From positions 1 through 64,000 of the forward strand of contig JASAND010019756.1 in NCBI GenBank assembly GCA_030248195.1: 64,000 bases of DNA, read 5' to 3'. Under the pieces are notes generated by a model. The model was not told the origin of the DNA. It was given only the letters and a program-made list of their open reading frames with translations, and searched no databases. This document shows positions 48,380-59,622 of the stretch, in pieces. The stretch comes from Trissonchulus latispiculum (Eukaryota; Nematoda; Enoplea; Enoplida; Ironidae). Within the stretch, counting starts at the first letter, position 1, and every line of letters starts with the position of its first letter. A program made the translations under genes and the position numbers.

Positions 48380-48698
48380 TCATTACCGGGGTCTGGTCCC
48401 GACATCTGCTCCAACCCTGGTGGCCAGGCCCCTGTCGCAACCGATGGCAAAATTTACCACTTTTGTAATATTTTGACATTTTCGCGCAAACTTTTGGAAT
48501 TTTAAAAGGAAAGAATGGTTAAATTGTTCGAAATTTGTAGTTTTTTCGTCGATTTGAAGGAAAGCAGCAATTATGCATTTGTATTATATAAATGAAGTTT
48601 TAGCATAATTTAAGTTTTAAAGAAAAGTTTTTTGATTTGGACTCATAATTTTCAGGGTTCGGCTCGACTCCGGTAGTGGCGGGCACCGGAGGATCTCA
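48380..48698. mobile_element. Degenerate CCCCGG-type MITE in the spacer
   Basis: The left end (ACCGGGGTCTGG) and right end (GGTAGTGGCGGGCACCGG) parallel the element at 14,213-14,552, including the AT-rich core. The extreme tips and target duplication are too worn to define. It sits about 150 bp before the Wnt exon. Confidence 0.5.
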
Positions 48699-48850
48699 CA
48701 TGACAATCGTAAACACTGTGGATAGATAAACACTCTGATAGATAACGAATGACTTCCGAGTAATGAAAAAAATGATTTAATAGAGGCAATGTATTCAAGA
48801 ATTAAACATGACGATTTAGTTTTAATTTCAGAATGGTTTTCTGTATTTAG

Positions 48851-51800
48851 GTGCTCGGTTGGCCCTCAAGGAATGCCAGAATCATTTTGCGTTCAGACGA
48901 TGGAACTGTTCCACTCTCCCTCAGACTCAGCGTCTCCTGAGTCCTTTTGAGGACCGCCATCTGCGACTCCCAGAGCTGGCACGACTCAAGCTAAATAAAA
49001 CATCACTGGACGGATTTGGGAAGATGCTGGCGGACGATATCCCAGTGGCGGATGATGTCCCCACGGATCCGGCGGATGTTTTTGGAGGAGCTTTGAAGTT
49101 TCGTGAGTACTTACTTATTCCACCTAATATAGATGAAAGTGTGCCCCCAGAGGCGTGACCGTTGCAGCCTACCCTATATCTAGTTTCTTCCTGCCCTAGT
49201 TTTCTAGGTTTCCTGTGTGTAATTTTGTAATTTTTGGCTTGCTTTGGCTTTGTTGGCTATGCTAGTTTGAACTATCTGATGTTCAGCAAAATATTTAACA
49301 TGAGCCACTTTGTGTCTATAAATTGGGTTGTGCATAGTCTGCATGAGAGTTCCTTACAGAATAATGAGATTCCAAAGAATAACCTACATCTTGCAAATAC
49401 AGTGTAAAGATTTAACTGTTGAGAATAAAAAAGTTTTGTCTGAATTCGTCTGATGCTTAATTAATAATCCTTTAAAACTTTCCATTCACGCATATGATCA
49501 AGAGTCTATAATCGGAAGAGTGAGACACGCTGCCCTTCCCAATAGATAAAAAGCCTGCGAGATGCTCGACACAGTAAGGTCGAAACTAGAAATCTATTAT
49601 TATAGTCCTATTATGGACTTTTGGTATGATGTATCTATCGTGCTTGTCATTGTTTTAGACAGTCGCGAGAAGGCCTATGTCCATGCGATCATTGCAGCTG
49701 GGGCTGCCCACAGCATCACCAAAGCCTGCAAGGATGGCCGACTTCCATCCTGCAAATGCGATCCTAACGTCCATCGACGTCAGCAGCGATATAAGAAGGT
49801 TTGTAATAAATTAATAGATTAATAAAATTAATAGGTTAATAATGAATTAATATGATAGATTGTTTTTCCAAAAGGGATATTTCCAAGAAGCCCACCCTGT
49901 CCATTTACCAACTTTTCTGTGGTGGTGATAGATATAGATGATTACATCTTTATGGTGAGTTGGTCAGTGTTGGTTATGTCTTACTGTTTGCATTTGAAAA
50001 GCTAGGCTTGTCCAGCATCTTGTATGCATTCGGTTGTTGTTTATTTTAGAAGAGCAAGAAAGGTGGGAAGGGCGGCGGTCAGGAGTCTTGGTCCTGGGGC
50101 GGCTGTTCTGACTACATCAGTTATGGAGAGCGCATCAGCAAAGACTTTGTGGATTCCTCTGAGTTCGTCCGTTGGCGCCAGCTGGCACCTCAGATGATGA
50201 ATTTGCACAACAATGAAGCCGGACGAAGGGTACCGCCCCCTATAATGCTGATATTAGCGCCTAATTTTGAAGGGGGGAGGGGGAGAGAGAAGCTCCTAGG
50301 CTGGCTGACATATGACACTTTCATTTCAGAGCTGTCAAGTTCAAAAAAGACACCAGACAGACAGCACAGTATACCTACTTTAAGTGCGCATCCACAACTT
50401 AGCCACCATTTGGCAGTCAAAAATTGTGATTAGGAAATTAAAAGACATTCGAAATTTGAACAAAACTATGAACAACACTAGTAGCTATGATCTGTCTGAT
50501 TAGTTGAAACATATTTACTTGAGGAAAATATGTACGTGAGCTATAAAGCTTTCAATTTCGTGCACTTCTTCCCTTACCCAACCTCCGACCGGAAGCACAT
50601 CTAAAGCTTTTGAGCACTGTGTAGGAACTAGGAACCGAGAACAAGTTTAAGCTAAATTATAGATTTTGCTAAAAATTTGTACAATCTGATGTGAGATTTT
50701 AGGATTTATTGAAATTTTCAATTTCTCATGTATTTAGGCTCTTCGACGAAATATGCAAACTCTGTGTAAGTGTCATGGAATATCTGGATCTTGTACGATG
50801 AAAATTTGTTGGCGACAGATGAAGTCATTTCATCAAGTTGGCGCCAAGCTTCAAAGACGCTTTGACGGAGCAGTCAGAGTTACTCTGAAACAATCAAATC
50901 ACAAGCTTTTGCCTGTTGTACCAGGTAAATAGCAAGGGCTCATAATTTTACCACGTCATTAATTGACTCTTCTTTTAAACAGATTATGTAGTCTTGATAG
51001 TATCAAGTACATAATGTAGTATGATGTATATACATTGGTCCGTTGCATGTTGATGTCATCTGTTTGTACTGAAAAACTATGTCTTTCATTTCAATTGCTA
51101 TGTCGAAGAATGCGTGTCATGCTTTTTCATGGCTGCTGCTTTTTAGGCCACAAAAGACCCCGCAAGAGAGATCTCATTTATTTGGAAGATTCTCCTAACT
51201 ATTGTGAATCCAATCCCAAATATGACATTCCAGGAACTACAGGGAGAAAGTGCAACAGGACTAGCTATGGAACTGACGGCTGCGCTTTAATGTGCTGTGG
51301 CCGAGGGTAAGCAACGAATGATATAATCTGTAATCCATCACTTCTTTCGTTTTAGGTGGTTGTATACTTCCTCTAAACAACCCAATGTGGCGATTTTAGG
51401 ACAGACGTACACCTGTGCGTAACTTCCGCAAAATTTAACCGATTTAATTAAAATTTGGTATGGATGCCTTTGAATACATTTCTGATCGATCTGCAGCAAA
51501 TTTTAAAAATTTTAAATTTTTAAGTTTTCCAATGTGGGCTAAGGGGGAACGTAAAATTTTGTCTGCAATTTTGCTAAAGTGTTGCATACACACATGCAGT
51601 TTCTGGCTCGTTGAACACGAATCTGAAAACGTTTTTCGATCCTACGATAAGCTAAAGTTGTAAGATCAACGTTTAGGCTTATATCCAGCCATCAAATGCT
51701 AGATCGAAAAACGGTTTTCAGATTCGTGTTCCAAAATCCCCTGTATGCAACTATAGCAAAATTGGAGACAAAAATTTTGGGTTCCCCTTGGTTCCCCCTT

Positions 51801-52141
51801 GGAAAACCTAAGAATTTTAATATTTTGCTGCAGGTCGATCGGAAATTTTTGAAATGCATCCGTACTAAATTGAACTGAATCGGTTAAGTTTTGCGAAAGT
51901 TAAGCACATTTGTGGCTCTGCCTTATATCTGAAGCATTTGTAACAGTATGTGTGAGAATGTCAGTGCACACTGCACGGCCATATTTGATGACACTAAATT
52001 ATAAGACTGATTTTTCCCTGTTTTAGGTACACATCCAAAGTTGTAGAAATAGTCGAAGATTGTAACTGTAAATTTGTCTGGTGCTGTCAGGTCATGTGTG
52101 CCAAATGTCGACGTCTGGTTGAGGAGAATTACTGCAAATAG
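48851..52141 (+). CDS. Wnt ligand, six exons, 5' end missing
   Basis: A secreted, lipid-modified signal of the Wnt family, bound by Frizzled and LRP receptors. The exons are 48,851-49,102, 49,659-49,798, 50,050-50,229, 50,738-50,924, 51,147-51,306 and 52,027-52,141. Phases agree at every junction and the stop is TAG at 52,139. Signatures in order: [78 protein letters not shown], whose last Ser (50,789-50,791) is the palmitoleoylation site; [15 protein letters not shown]; and the tail ending EENYCK. I count 22 cysteines. The first intron crosses the palindrome edge at 49,591. About 64 residues lie between WNCS and SREKA; about 16 is usual. The signal peptide and first Cys pair need an upstream exon that I cannot find. 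Subfamily unassigned. The donor GTACCG at 50,230 is weak. Confidence 0.93.
51351..51925. mobile_element. Foldback insertion in the last Wnt intron, right-arm copy
   Basis: It opens with TTTAGGTGGTTGTATACTTCC. Its halves are imperfect inverted copies: GTGCGTAACTTCCGCAAAA near 51,415 faces TTTTGCGAAAGTTAAGCAC near 51,890, and GTTTTTCGATCCTACG faces CTAGATCGAAAAAC. It accounts for most of the 720-bp intron. The opening resembles 22,824. Confidence 0.65.
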
Positions 52142-52537
52142 AGTGAGCTTCCAAGTGCCCAGTGAACTGCAACGTCATGTCACTGTCGAATCAGATGTCC
52201 ACGTATTGGGTCTCCTACCTTTGCTCAAAGCGATAGTCATACAGAAATGGTTTGGACTTGAACCTCTTTCCTGTTGTAAACCAAAATATCTTCGCTTGAT
52301 TTGGAACTGCCCCCGCCGAAGCCAAGTCATTATTGACGTCTTTTATTGACGATTCGCGGTCTGTCTGTGCAAAATGTTATGTGCGGTATCTTCAAGAATG
52401 AAAGCAGCAGATTAATTAACAACGTGGATTAAAGTTAAATTACCGTCTTTAAGTCATTTCTTAGTATTCAGTAATTAAAATTGGACCGTTTTTCGGGAAG
52501 TGCGATTGTATTTATCCTCAGCGCCCACTGTTGTTGC

Positions 52538-52950
52538 CACTGACGGATCCAGGAATTTTTGACGGGGCGTGCGGGTCCACACTCAAAAAATTTTCTACCG
52601 GTCGGGGGGTCTGGAGGACGGGGCCCCCCAGAAGAAGAAATTTTTAGGTTTTGCACTAAAATCGGTGTTCAAAACGTTAACTCTTTACATTTTAAAGGAC
52701 CCCAGAAATTTTTAAAAATTTCATGCATTTTAGACAAAAATGGAATTTTTCTACAAAAATTCGGATGCATTTTAAGATTTTTCTTCAAATACGTACACTA
52801 TGAATATGCTGCTGAGAAGACTAAAATTCGCGCCGAGGGCGCGAAATTTTTTGCTTATTTGCCCCGTTTCCTGTTTTTCTCCTTAATTCTTTCTACCTTC
52901 GAATCGCGACGGGGGGGCGGTGCCCCCCCGCCCCCCAGGATCCGCCCCCG
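52538..52950. mobile_element. hAT-like MITE with GGATCC ends, right-arm copy
   Basis: It is flanked by an exact 8-bp duplication GTTGTTGC (52,530-52,537 and 52,951-52,958). The ends are CACTGACGGATCCAGG and, inverted, CGGGGGCGGATCCTGG. At 413 bp it carries a GCGCCGAGGGCGCG palindrome near 52,830 and no transposase. The copy lies about 400 bp downstream of the Wnt stop. Confidence 0.85.
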
Positions 52951-53939
52951 GTTGTTGCAACTTACAACAAACACAACTAACTAGCAAATATAACGTAAAG
53001 TTTGAGTAAAATTGCTATCGTTTAAATGTTAAATACACATTTTGAGCTAATCTTTTACACAGCAAGTCTGTTTTAATTTAAAAATTCCAGTTTTTCATCT
53101 GCTGTTAATTTCTGCACCAATTCTGTCACAATGTTAGAAACAAGGAATAGAAATTTCCAGATGGTTTTTTATTACGTTGCACATTTGTGCATTCCAGTTC
53201 TTTAGTACGCTTTCACGTTCAATATTTTTAATCAAATGTGACGCTTTCATTCAATATATTTTATCAGTAATGGTGTACTTTCTTGTAGCTGTTCTCCTTT
53301 TTCTGACAGCAGCACCTGTTGTCTGACTGCTTATTTTTTGTTATTTTGTAATGTTTTATTTGATTTGCCAAATGTTTATTATGATGTTGTTTTATAGCGT
53401 TGTAAATAAAGTCAAATACTTTTTCAGGTGAAAAATAGGTAGCAAATATTTCACTTTTTGTCTTCACTTAACTAGAGCATTGGATTGGTAGCAACTTCAT
53501 GATATTTTCCTACAAAAGTTCCCTTTTACTGTTTAAAATTTTCCTTTACATTAGTTCCTCCTCTACTAAAACTTGGAAGGTGGAACTTGGGACAAGGATG
53601 GGAACTTGGGACAAGTATGTAGTATTAGTTAGGCTAAAAATATAATATGGTGGGGTGGGGTCAGAAAACCTACCCATACCAAATTTCAACTCAATCAGTC
53701 AAATTGTGCTTCTTCGGTACTTCTTCGGAGCTGAGGGGGATTATGGGAAAGACCTATATGCTGGATGTGGTATAAATATACAACAACTTTTCAACGTAGC
53801 GGATGCTTGGCGAGAACCCCTTATTCATGAAAATTAACTGTTCTGTCATTTGTAAACGGAGATTACACCATTCATTCCTTTCTTAACGGCATTGCGCTTT
53901 TGGTTTATTCTATTTGGCCAAGGAGCAGCCACAACAACT

Positions 53940-55871
53940 TAAGGTGGTGATTCCCTTTGGTCACATAAAGTTTGCACCATTATTACTCATTCATTACTTG
54001 GAGTTAAGAAGCGATTTTTATATCAAATGTAGCTTGACATTTTCTCTTTTTAATGCATGCCACGAAACTAATGTTGCTTTTCTAAAATATTTTTAACACA
54101 TTTTAGAAGAAGTATAATTTTCCAGAATTTTTGCAGACTCAAGTAAATTTTTTCGCGAGACATCGGTTATATCATTCGATACCTCCATCAAATAGCTGGG
54201 GACGATTTTTTATTTATTGTGAAATCACTCTTCGTTGTAGAGAAATAAGCTGAAATGTGTGCGTAACCTGTATTTTGCCTACTTTTTCCAAATTTGTCAA
54301 GCGATTACTTTAGCTAGAAAGCAGCAATCGGGGCAACTAAAATATCGTCCCTGGGTATATTTGTGCAGAACGTATTAAGGTAAGTAGCAGCCCTCTAGCT
54401 TGCATGGTGAATGCTCCACAATCTTTGGAAAAAATTGGTTGTGTTTTTGCAAAAACTACATTTTTTATGATAGCAGCCTACAGGATAGCAGTTGGAATAC
54501 GATCATACGTCGGATAATTTGTCCCTGTGAGACCTTCAGATCGACGTCCTTAGTTTGATTTTACGGCTTGCGTAGTTCAAGAAATGTTGGATTATTTGAT
54601 TTCTGCAAAAATGACAAGTTTTCGACGCCAAAACAAGAAAATCGGCTATATCTCACGGTAGTGAAAAGCTAGAAAGTTGCTTTAAAAAGCAAAATATGAA
54701 GCTCGATGAGATCTATCGAATGAATATATTAATAACTGTGTAGCTGCTGCCAAACGTTCAGAAATTGGAAAAAACCGCCCTGACCGGAAATCTCGAATTT
54801 TTGAATCGGGCTTGCGCGGACGGTGTTAGAACGCTAAAAGAACTTATTTCGGAAAGTTTCGTCAAATTTCATCTTCATTTATGCCGCCGTTTAGGTGGTG
54901 ATTCCTTTTGGTCACATATTGTTGGTTGACGGCTCAAACCAAGATGAAATTTGATGAAACTTTCCAAAATAAGATCATTTGGTGTTCTAACACCCTCCGC
55001 GCAATCCCGCTTCAAAATTTCGAGATTTCCGTTCAGGACGGTTTATGCCGATTTCTGACAGTTGAGCAGCAGCTGCATAGTTATGACTACACTCATTTGA
55101 AAGATCTCGTTGAGCTCTACATGTTTGCTTTTGGAAGCAGCTTTCTAGCACTTCTCTACTTTGAGATATAGCCGATTTTCTTATTTTGGCGTTGAAAACT
55201 TGTTATTTTTGCAGATATCAATCCACGATTTCATGAGCTACGCAAGCCGTAAAATTAAACTGTGGGCGTCAATTTGAAGGTATCGTCGAGGCCGATTATC
55301 CGAGGCATGATAATCTTCCAACTGCTATCCCGTGAGCTACTATCATAAAAAATGTAGTTTTTGCAAAAACATGACCAAATTTCTTCCAGCGATTGTGGAG
55401 CATTTACTATGCAAGCTAGAGGGTTACCACTTACTAGACGTGTTTTACAAAAAAATACCTAGAGACTCTTTTAGTTGCCCCGCTTGCTGCTTTCTAGCTA
55501 AAGTGGCCGCTTGCTAAAGTTGGGAAAAGTAGGCAAAATCCAGGTTGCGCAAACATTTTAGCTAATTTCTTCATAACGAAGAGTGATTTCATGATAATTA
55601 AAAAGGGTCACTAGCTATTTGATAGTGGAATCGAATGATGTAGCCGATGCCTCACGAAAAAATTTACTTTAGTCTGCAAAAAATCTGGAAAATTAAAGTA
55701 CTTCGAAAATCCAGTGAAATAGTCTTCGAAAATTTAAGTTAGTTTCGTTGCAGTCATTAGCAAGAGAAAATGTTAAGCTCCATTTCGATATAAAAATGGT
55801 TTCTTAACTCCAAGTAATGAATGAGTAATAAGGGTTCAAAGTTGATGTCTCCAAAAGGAATCACCACCTTA
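53940..55871. mobile_element. Foldback element, AAGGTGGTGATTCC ends, fuller right-arm copy
   Basis: Two inverted halves of about 0.95 kb (53,940-54,890 and 54,891-55,871) meet at an internal TTTAGGTGGTGATTCC end. The ends are TAAGGTGGTGATTCC and its complement, with TTAA at both edges. Short frames in it have no known motif. Two copies of one element inserted head to head would give the same picture. Confidence 0.75.
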
Positions 55872-55889
55872 AGAAATATTGTACGTTGC

Positions 55890-56480
55890 TTTTTAAGGTT
55901 CACATTTTCATTTTAATTCCACAACTTTTCTTACGGGCTTCGATCGAACAAACTGCTGCAGTTACTCTCAAACCTGCATTAAGTGACCCAAATGCAACTG
56001 GCAAGGTTGCTTTTACTTCTACTGTACCATTTAATCTAAGACGTTTTTTGCAGCATTCAAAATCTGCTCGAACTGTTAACGGGATCAACACCTGTGTTGT
56101 TGTCTTTGTAAAAGCTGAGATGCCACCATACCTAAACGGGAGGTCAAATTTCAATGACCCTTGTGGAAGCAAATTGGGTACCCCTTATGGTAGCAATTTT
56201 TCTTAAGCGTACATTTTAAAGCGATTTTTTTAGCCCTTTTTGCAGTTTTTTAGCGAAAAGCAGCAATGTTTTCGAACGTTTTTAGTAAAAATATTGATTT
56301 TAAGTGAAATGTCGGTGAAGCCGGAAAAGTTTCGGAAACTTTAGTCGTAAAACCTATTTTTCGGGCAATTTTCATACCCTTGCAGCCAATTTTCTTACCC
56401 CGAGCAATTTCGCGATCTCTTGTGGGTGACTTCGCCGAGGGGGAGAAATTCTCCCCCCCCCCTTGTCCACCTGTGGGTGC
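55890..56480. other. Homopolymer element and broken unrecognised frame, right arm
   Basis: Mirror of the left-arm stretch at 40,985-41,560. The protein-like frame (NATGKVAFTSTVPFNL) is shifted twice relative to the left copy, and the G run is shorter. Confidence 0.25.
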
Positions 56481-56913
56481 CACCGAGATTCTTATTTTTG
56501 TGTGAAATGTTTCTTACTGTTGTCGATGGAGCGTTTATCCTGGAACTAATCCTAGCGGCCTGGTTCAATCTTAAATATACTTTTATAATCGTCTTCCCAG
56601 TTTTGGTTCTGTAAGCTTTTGCATAATTTCTGAGAACTAGTGCAACAGTTATGTTGTAGAATGTTAGTTTGGTTTGAAACATGCAAAAATTGTTCATAAA
56701 TAAATACCTAATAATAGCGTAATTATATACAAAAATTGTGAAAGAGGTGAATTAGTTGGATTCAGATAACATGGCGGGGCAGAGTTCTGCCAACTTTAAG
56801 TAGCTGAAATTGAAATATGATGTATTTAGGTAGGACCATTCAAAGACTTTCGGCTGATTACACTGACGGTAGACCGTGAAGACCAACTGTAGTGTGGAGT
56901 TTTATGTCGAGAC

Positions 56914-58058
56914 CAGAGATGAAACCGGGTCACTATTTCCTGACCCGGTGACCCGGTGACCCGGTCGACCTCTGACCCGGTGACCCGGTATTTGGAAAAT
57001 TCAAAACTGAGGTCCGAAAAAGTAAAAAATGTATAAAAAGGTTGGGTGAGTGCTATTTAGTGTTTTTGATGCATTTTTGGCACCTGAAACTTCAAGTTGG
57101 GTTGGACAAACTTTATTTTTTGTCCATTTGTGATGATACATGGCAGATAGCATCACATCCAGGATGCCAGATAACATCACACTCTGCAGTTTGAGAAAAA
57201 TGTAGATCTTCCTGATTTTCTCGAAGCTTTTGAAGTTTGGACGCTTGTTTCTTTTTAAAAATGGCCACATTCTAGCTGTCAAAATTTGGCAATATTTAAT
57301 TTTTCAAAGAATTAGCAATTTTAAGTTGGTCATTTTGATTATGTCATTTTTTATTTCAAAACGTTATTTTTGCCGTTAATTCTAACCTGAAATTAATCGA
57401 ACAGACTCTGGAAAACAAGGACGTTGTCCATATAATTGTACGTGGTTTCGAATAAAGCGTTTCTCAGTGTGCGGTCAAAACAGTATTAAACGATTAAACT
57501 ATTATTTTCTTATAACAGCTACTCCTCCATTGTTCTGTATCGTTTTCAAGTTAAATGGTGTAAATATAATGAATTTTAAACTGCCTCTTTCCATAGCCCA
57601 AAGATATACACAAAACCGAGCCTGCGCCTTAAAATAAGTGTCATGGACAAACTAACAAACTTTGGATGAACTATTCATTAGATGAGGCATCACCAATTAA
57701 AGTAAAAGCAAAATGTTAAAGAAAATTCGATTTCACTATTAAATGTATTCATTAACATTTAGTTAGGCAACAATAATAGCTTCAGAATCATATCCAAAAT
57801 TTCCAGCTGAGTGCCAATGGGAGCATTTTTGTAGCACTGTTGAACCCTGATGAATACTTGGAAGTTAGTACAATGATAATTGAAGTTTCCAAGTTTTATA
57901 TAAACTAGTAAAATTTCTAAATAAATCTTATTTTGTATCAAAAATTATCAAAACTAAAAATACCGGGTCAAGACCGGGTCAGAGCTGTTGACCCGGTGAC
58001 CCGGTGACCCGGTCCATATAGTGACCCGAACTGACCCGGTGACCCGGTTTCATCTCTG
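56914..58058. mobile_element. hAT-like element with GGGTCACC subterminal repeats, right-arm copy
   Basis: It is flanked by the exact 8-bp duplication GTCGAGAC (56,906-56,913 and 58,059-58,066). The ends are CAGAGATGAAACCGG and its complement. Blocks of GACCCGGT recur at each end (56,940-56,990 and 57,961-58,048). It is 1,145 bp, the same length as the left-arm copy. Confidence 0.9.
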
Positions 58059-59444
58059 GTCGAGACCTTCAAAGATTCATCTTGTATGCCATAGATAAAC
58101 TCTTCATATAAAATTTTCCGGGTCGGAGGTGCTGTAGTGACAATCTTAGTTTCGTTTGTTCTTTCATCTGCTTGACAATTCGAAGTTGCTGGTTATATGA
58201 TAATTAGAAAATGACATAAACCCTAGAAACTATTGAGATTGACGTCTGCTGCAATAAAGGAATAGTGCTATTTCACCCATAAATCTTGCTATTCTTTCAA
58301 AAAAATCAGCAATATATAAGCTATGTAGGTTAAATGTTTGGATGCTTAGGTCTTGCCTATGTAACATCATCATGTTTTGCTTACTACATTCATTGCTGCA
58401 TAGGCAGGCATGCTTTAATGGTAGATACACAACCTCGTTAAGAAAGTCTTCGGCCGCTCCCACGTTTAATAGGTGCGTCGTTTACGTTGTGTAATTCAGT
58501 TAGATATATATACTGATAATCTGAAAGCTGTCTGTGCTTACGCAAAATGTTTTTGATTAAGTCATATATTATGAATATTAAAATATTATCATTATATCAT
58601 TTCATTGATGCTGGTGTTAATATTAAAATGTCAAGTTTGTCTTTCTTCTGAAACCAATGTACGCTGTGACATTATTTATGCTTAGTCAACCTCTCTCAAA
58701 AATCAAAATTTATATCTGTGCTTTCCACGGCTTGCACTAGACTCACTAAACTTTTGCCTGACAACTTAGCAGTAATTTTCTCAGTGAAAAGTAACAACAT
58801 CTCAGCTCTGCTCACCTTATTATATTTGTTTTACTTGTGCGAGATCATAGGATGAATGTTACATCTCTAGGATGTCTGGTTTAAACCATTTATTGAACGA
58901 GATCAACAACGTCGTTTAGCGTAATTTATAAGTTGTCTGAATTCTTCAGACGTTACTGTGCTCATAACGTTTCGATGTTACCGTTAGAGATTTAATGTGA
59001 AAGTTTATCGAAAATTGACGAAAAGTGATTTTATCTTATCTTAAACGTTATCTTGTCTTCTTACAGATGTCAGATCTTTTGAGCCCAATTGTAATGAAGT
59101 GAGCAAGATCCAAGACACGATCTGCTCTAAACCTTTAAACTTCCGATCAACCTTTCAATTACACGGAAGGTCAGCACGTCTGCTTGCAATGAAACAGGCT
59201 TAGGCACCAGATCTCTGAAAGTTGGTGTTCCAGAATCAGAGATTCTCTGCGGCCAACCTTAGTAGGGGTCTTTGTCGGTGAGTTCGTTTGAGGCTCCTGA
59301 TTTCCAAGTGAACAGCAAGCGGGGTCAGCACTTGCTATCGTAAATAGCACTGGATTTGGATGAGTTCCTCACTGATCTTCGAGATAGAGATTGCCAAGAA
59401 AAAACTTACTCGTGATGAGTCCGTCCTGGACTCCTGAGATTGGC

Positions 59445-59622
59445 GGCTGAACGGTAAACGCACCGTTTTTGAAGGCAAACGCGCCTCTATTTGCTTGTAG
59501 TAAGACTCGACGGTAAACGCACCGTTTTCGTAGGCAAACGCGCCTCTATTTGCCTGTAGTAAGACTCGACGGTAAACGCACCGTTTTCGTAGGCAAACGC
59601 GCCTTTATTGCTCGTAATAAGA
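59445..59622. repeat. Three tandem copies of a 63-bp unit, right arm
   Basis: Mirror of 37,826-38,003, with the same three units and few differences. Confidence 0.8.

Larger units (their letters stand above)
47607..49590. other. Spacer between the palindrome arms
   Basis: Unique sequence of 1,984 bp. It holds the only copy of a Wnt exon (48,851-49,102), a polypurine tract at its left edge, GCGCAG-rich sequence at about 47,978-48,070, and a worn CCCCGG-type MITE. I looked for a Wnt signal-peptide exon between 47,713 and 48,850 and found none. Confidence 0.8.

Noticed and set aside
47714..48850. Search for a Wnt first exon in the spacer
   Set aside because: No frame has a signal peptide followed by the expected first cysteines and a donor of the right phase.
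40166..57282. 93-codon frame conserved in both arms
   Set aside because: It lies within a non-autonomous hAT-like element; its conservation follows from the arm duplication and no domain is recognised.
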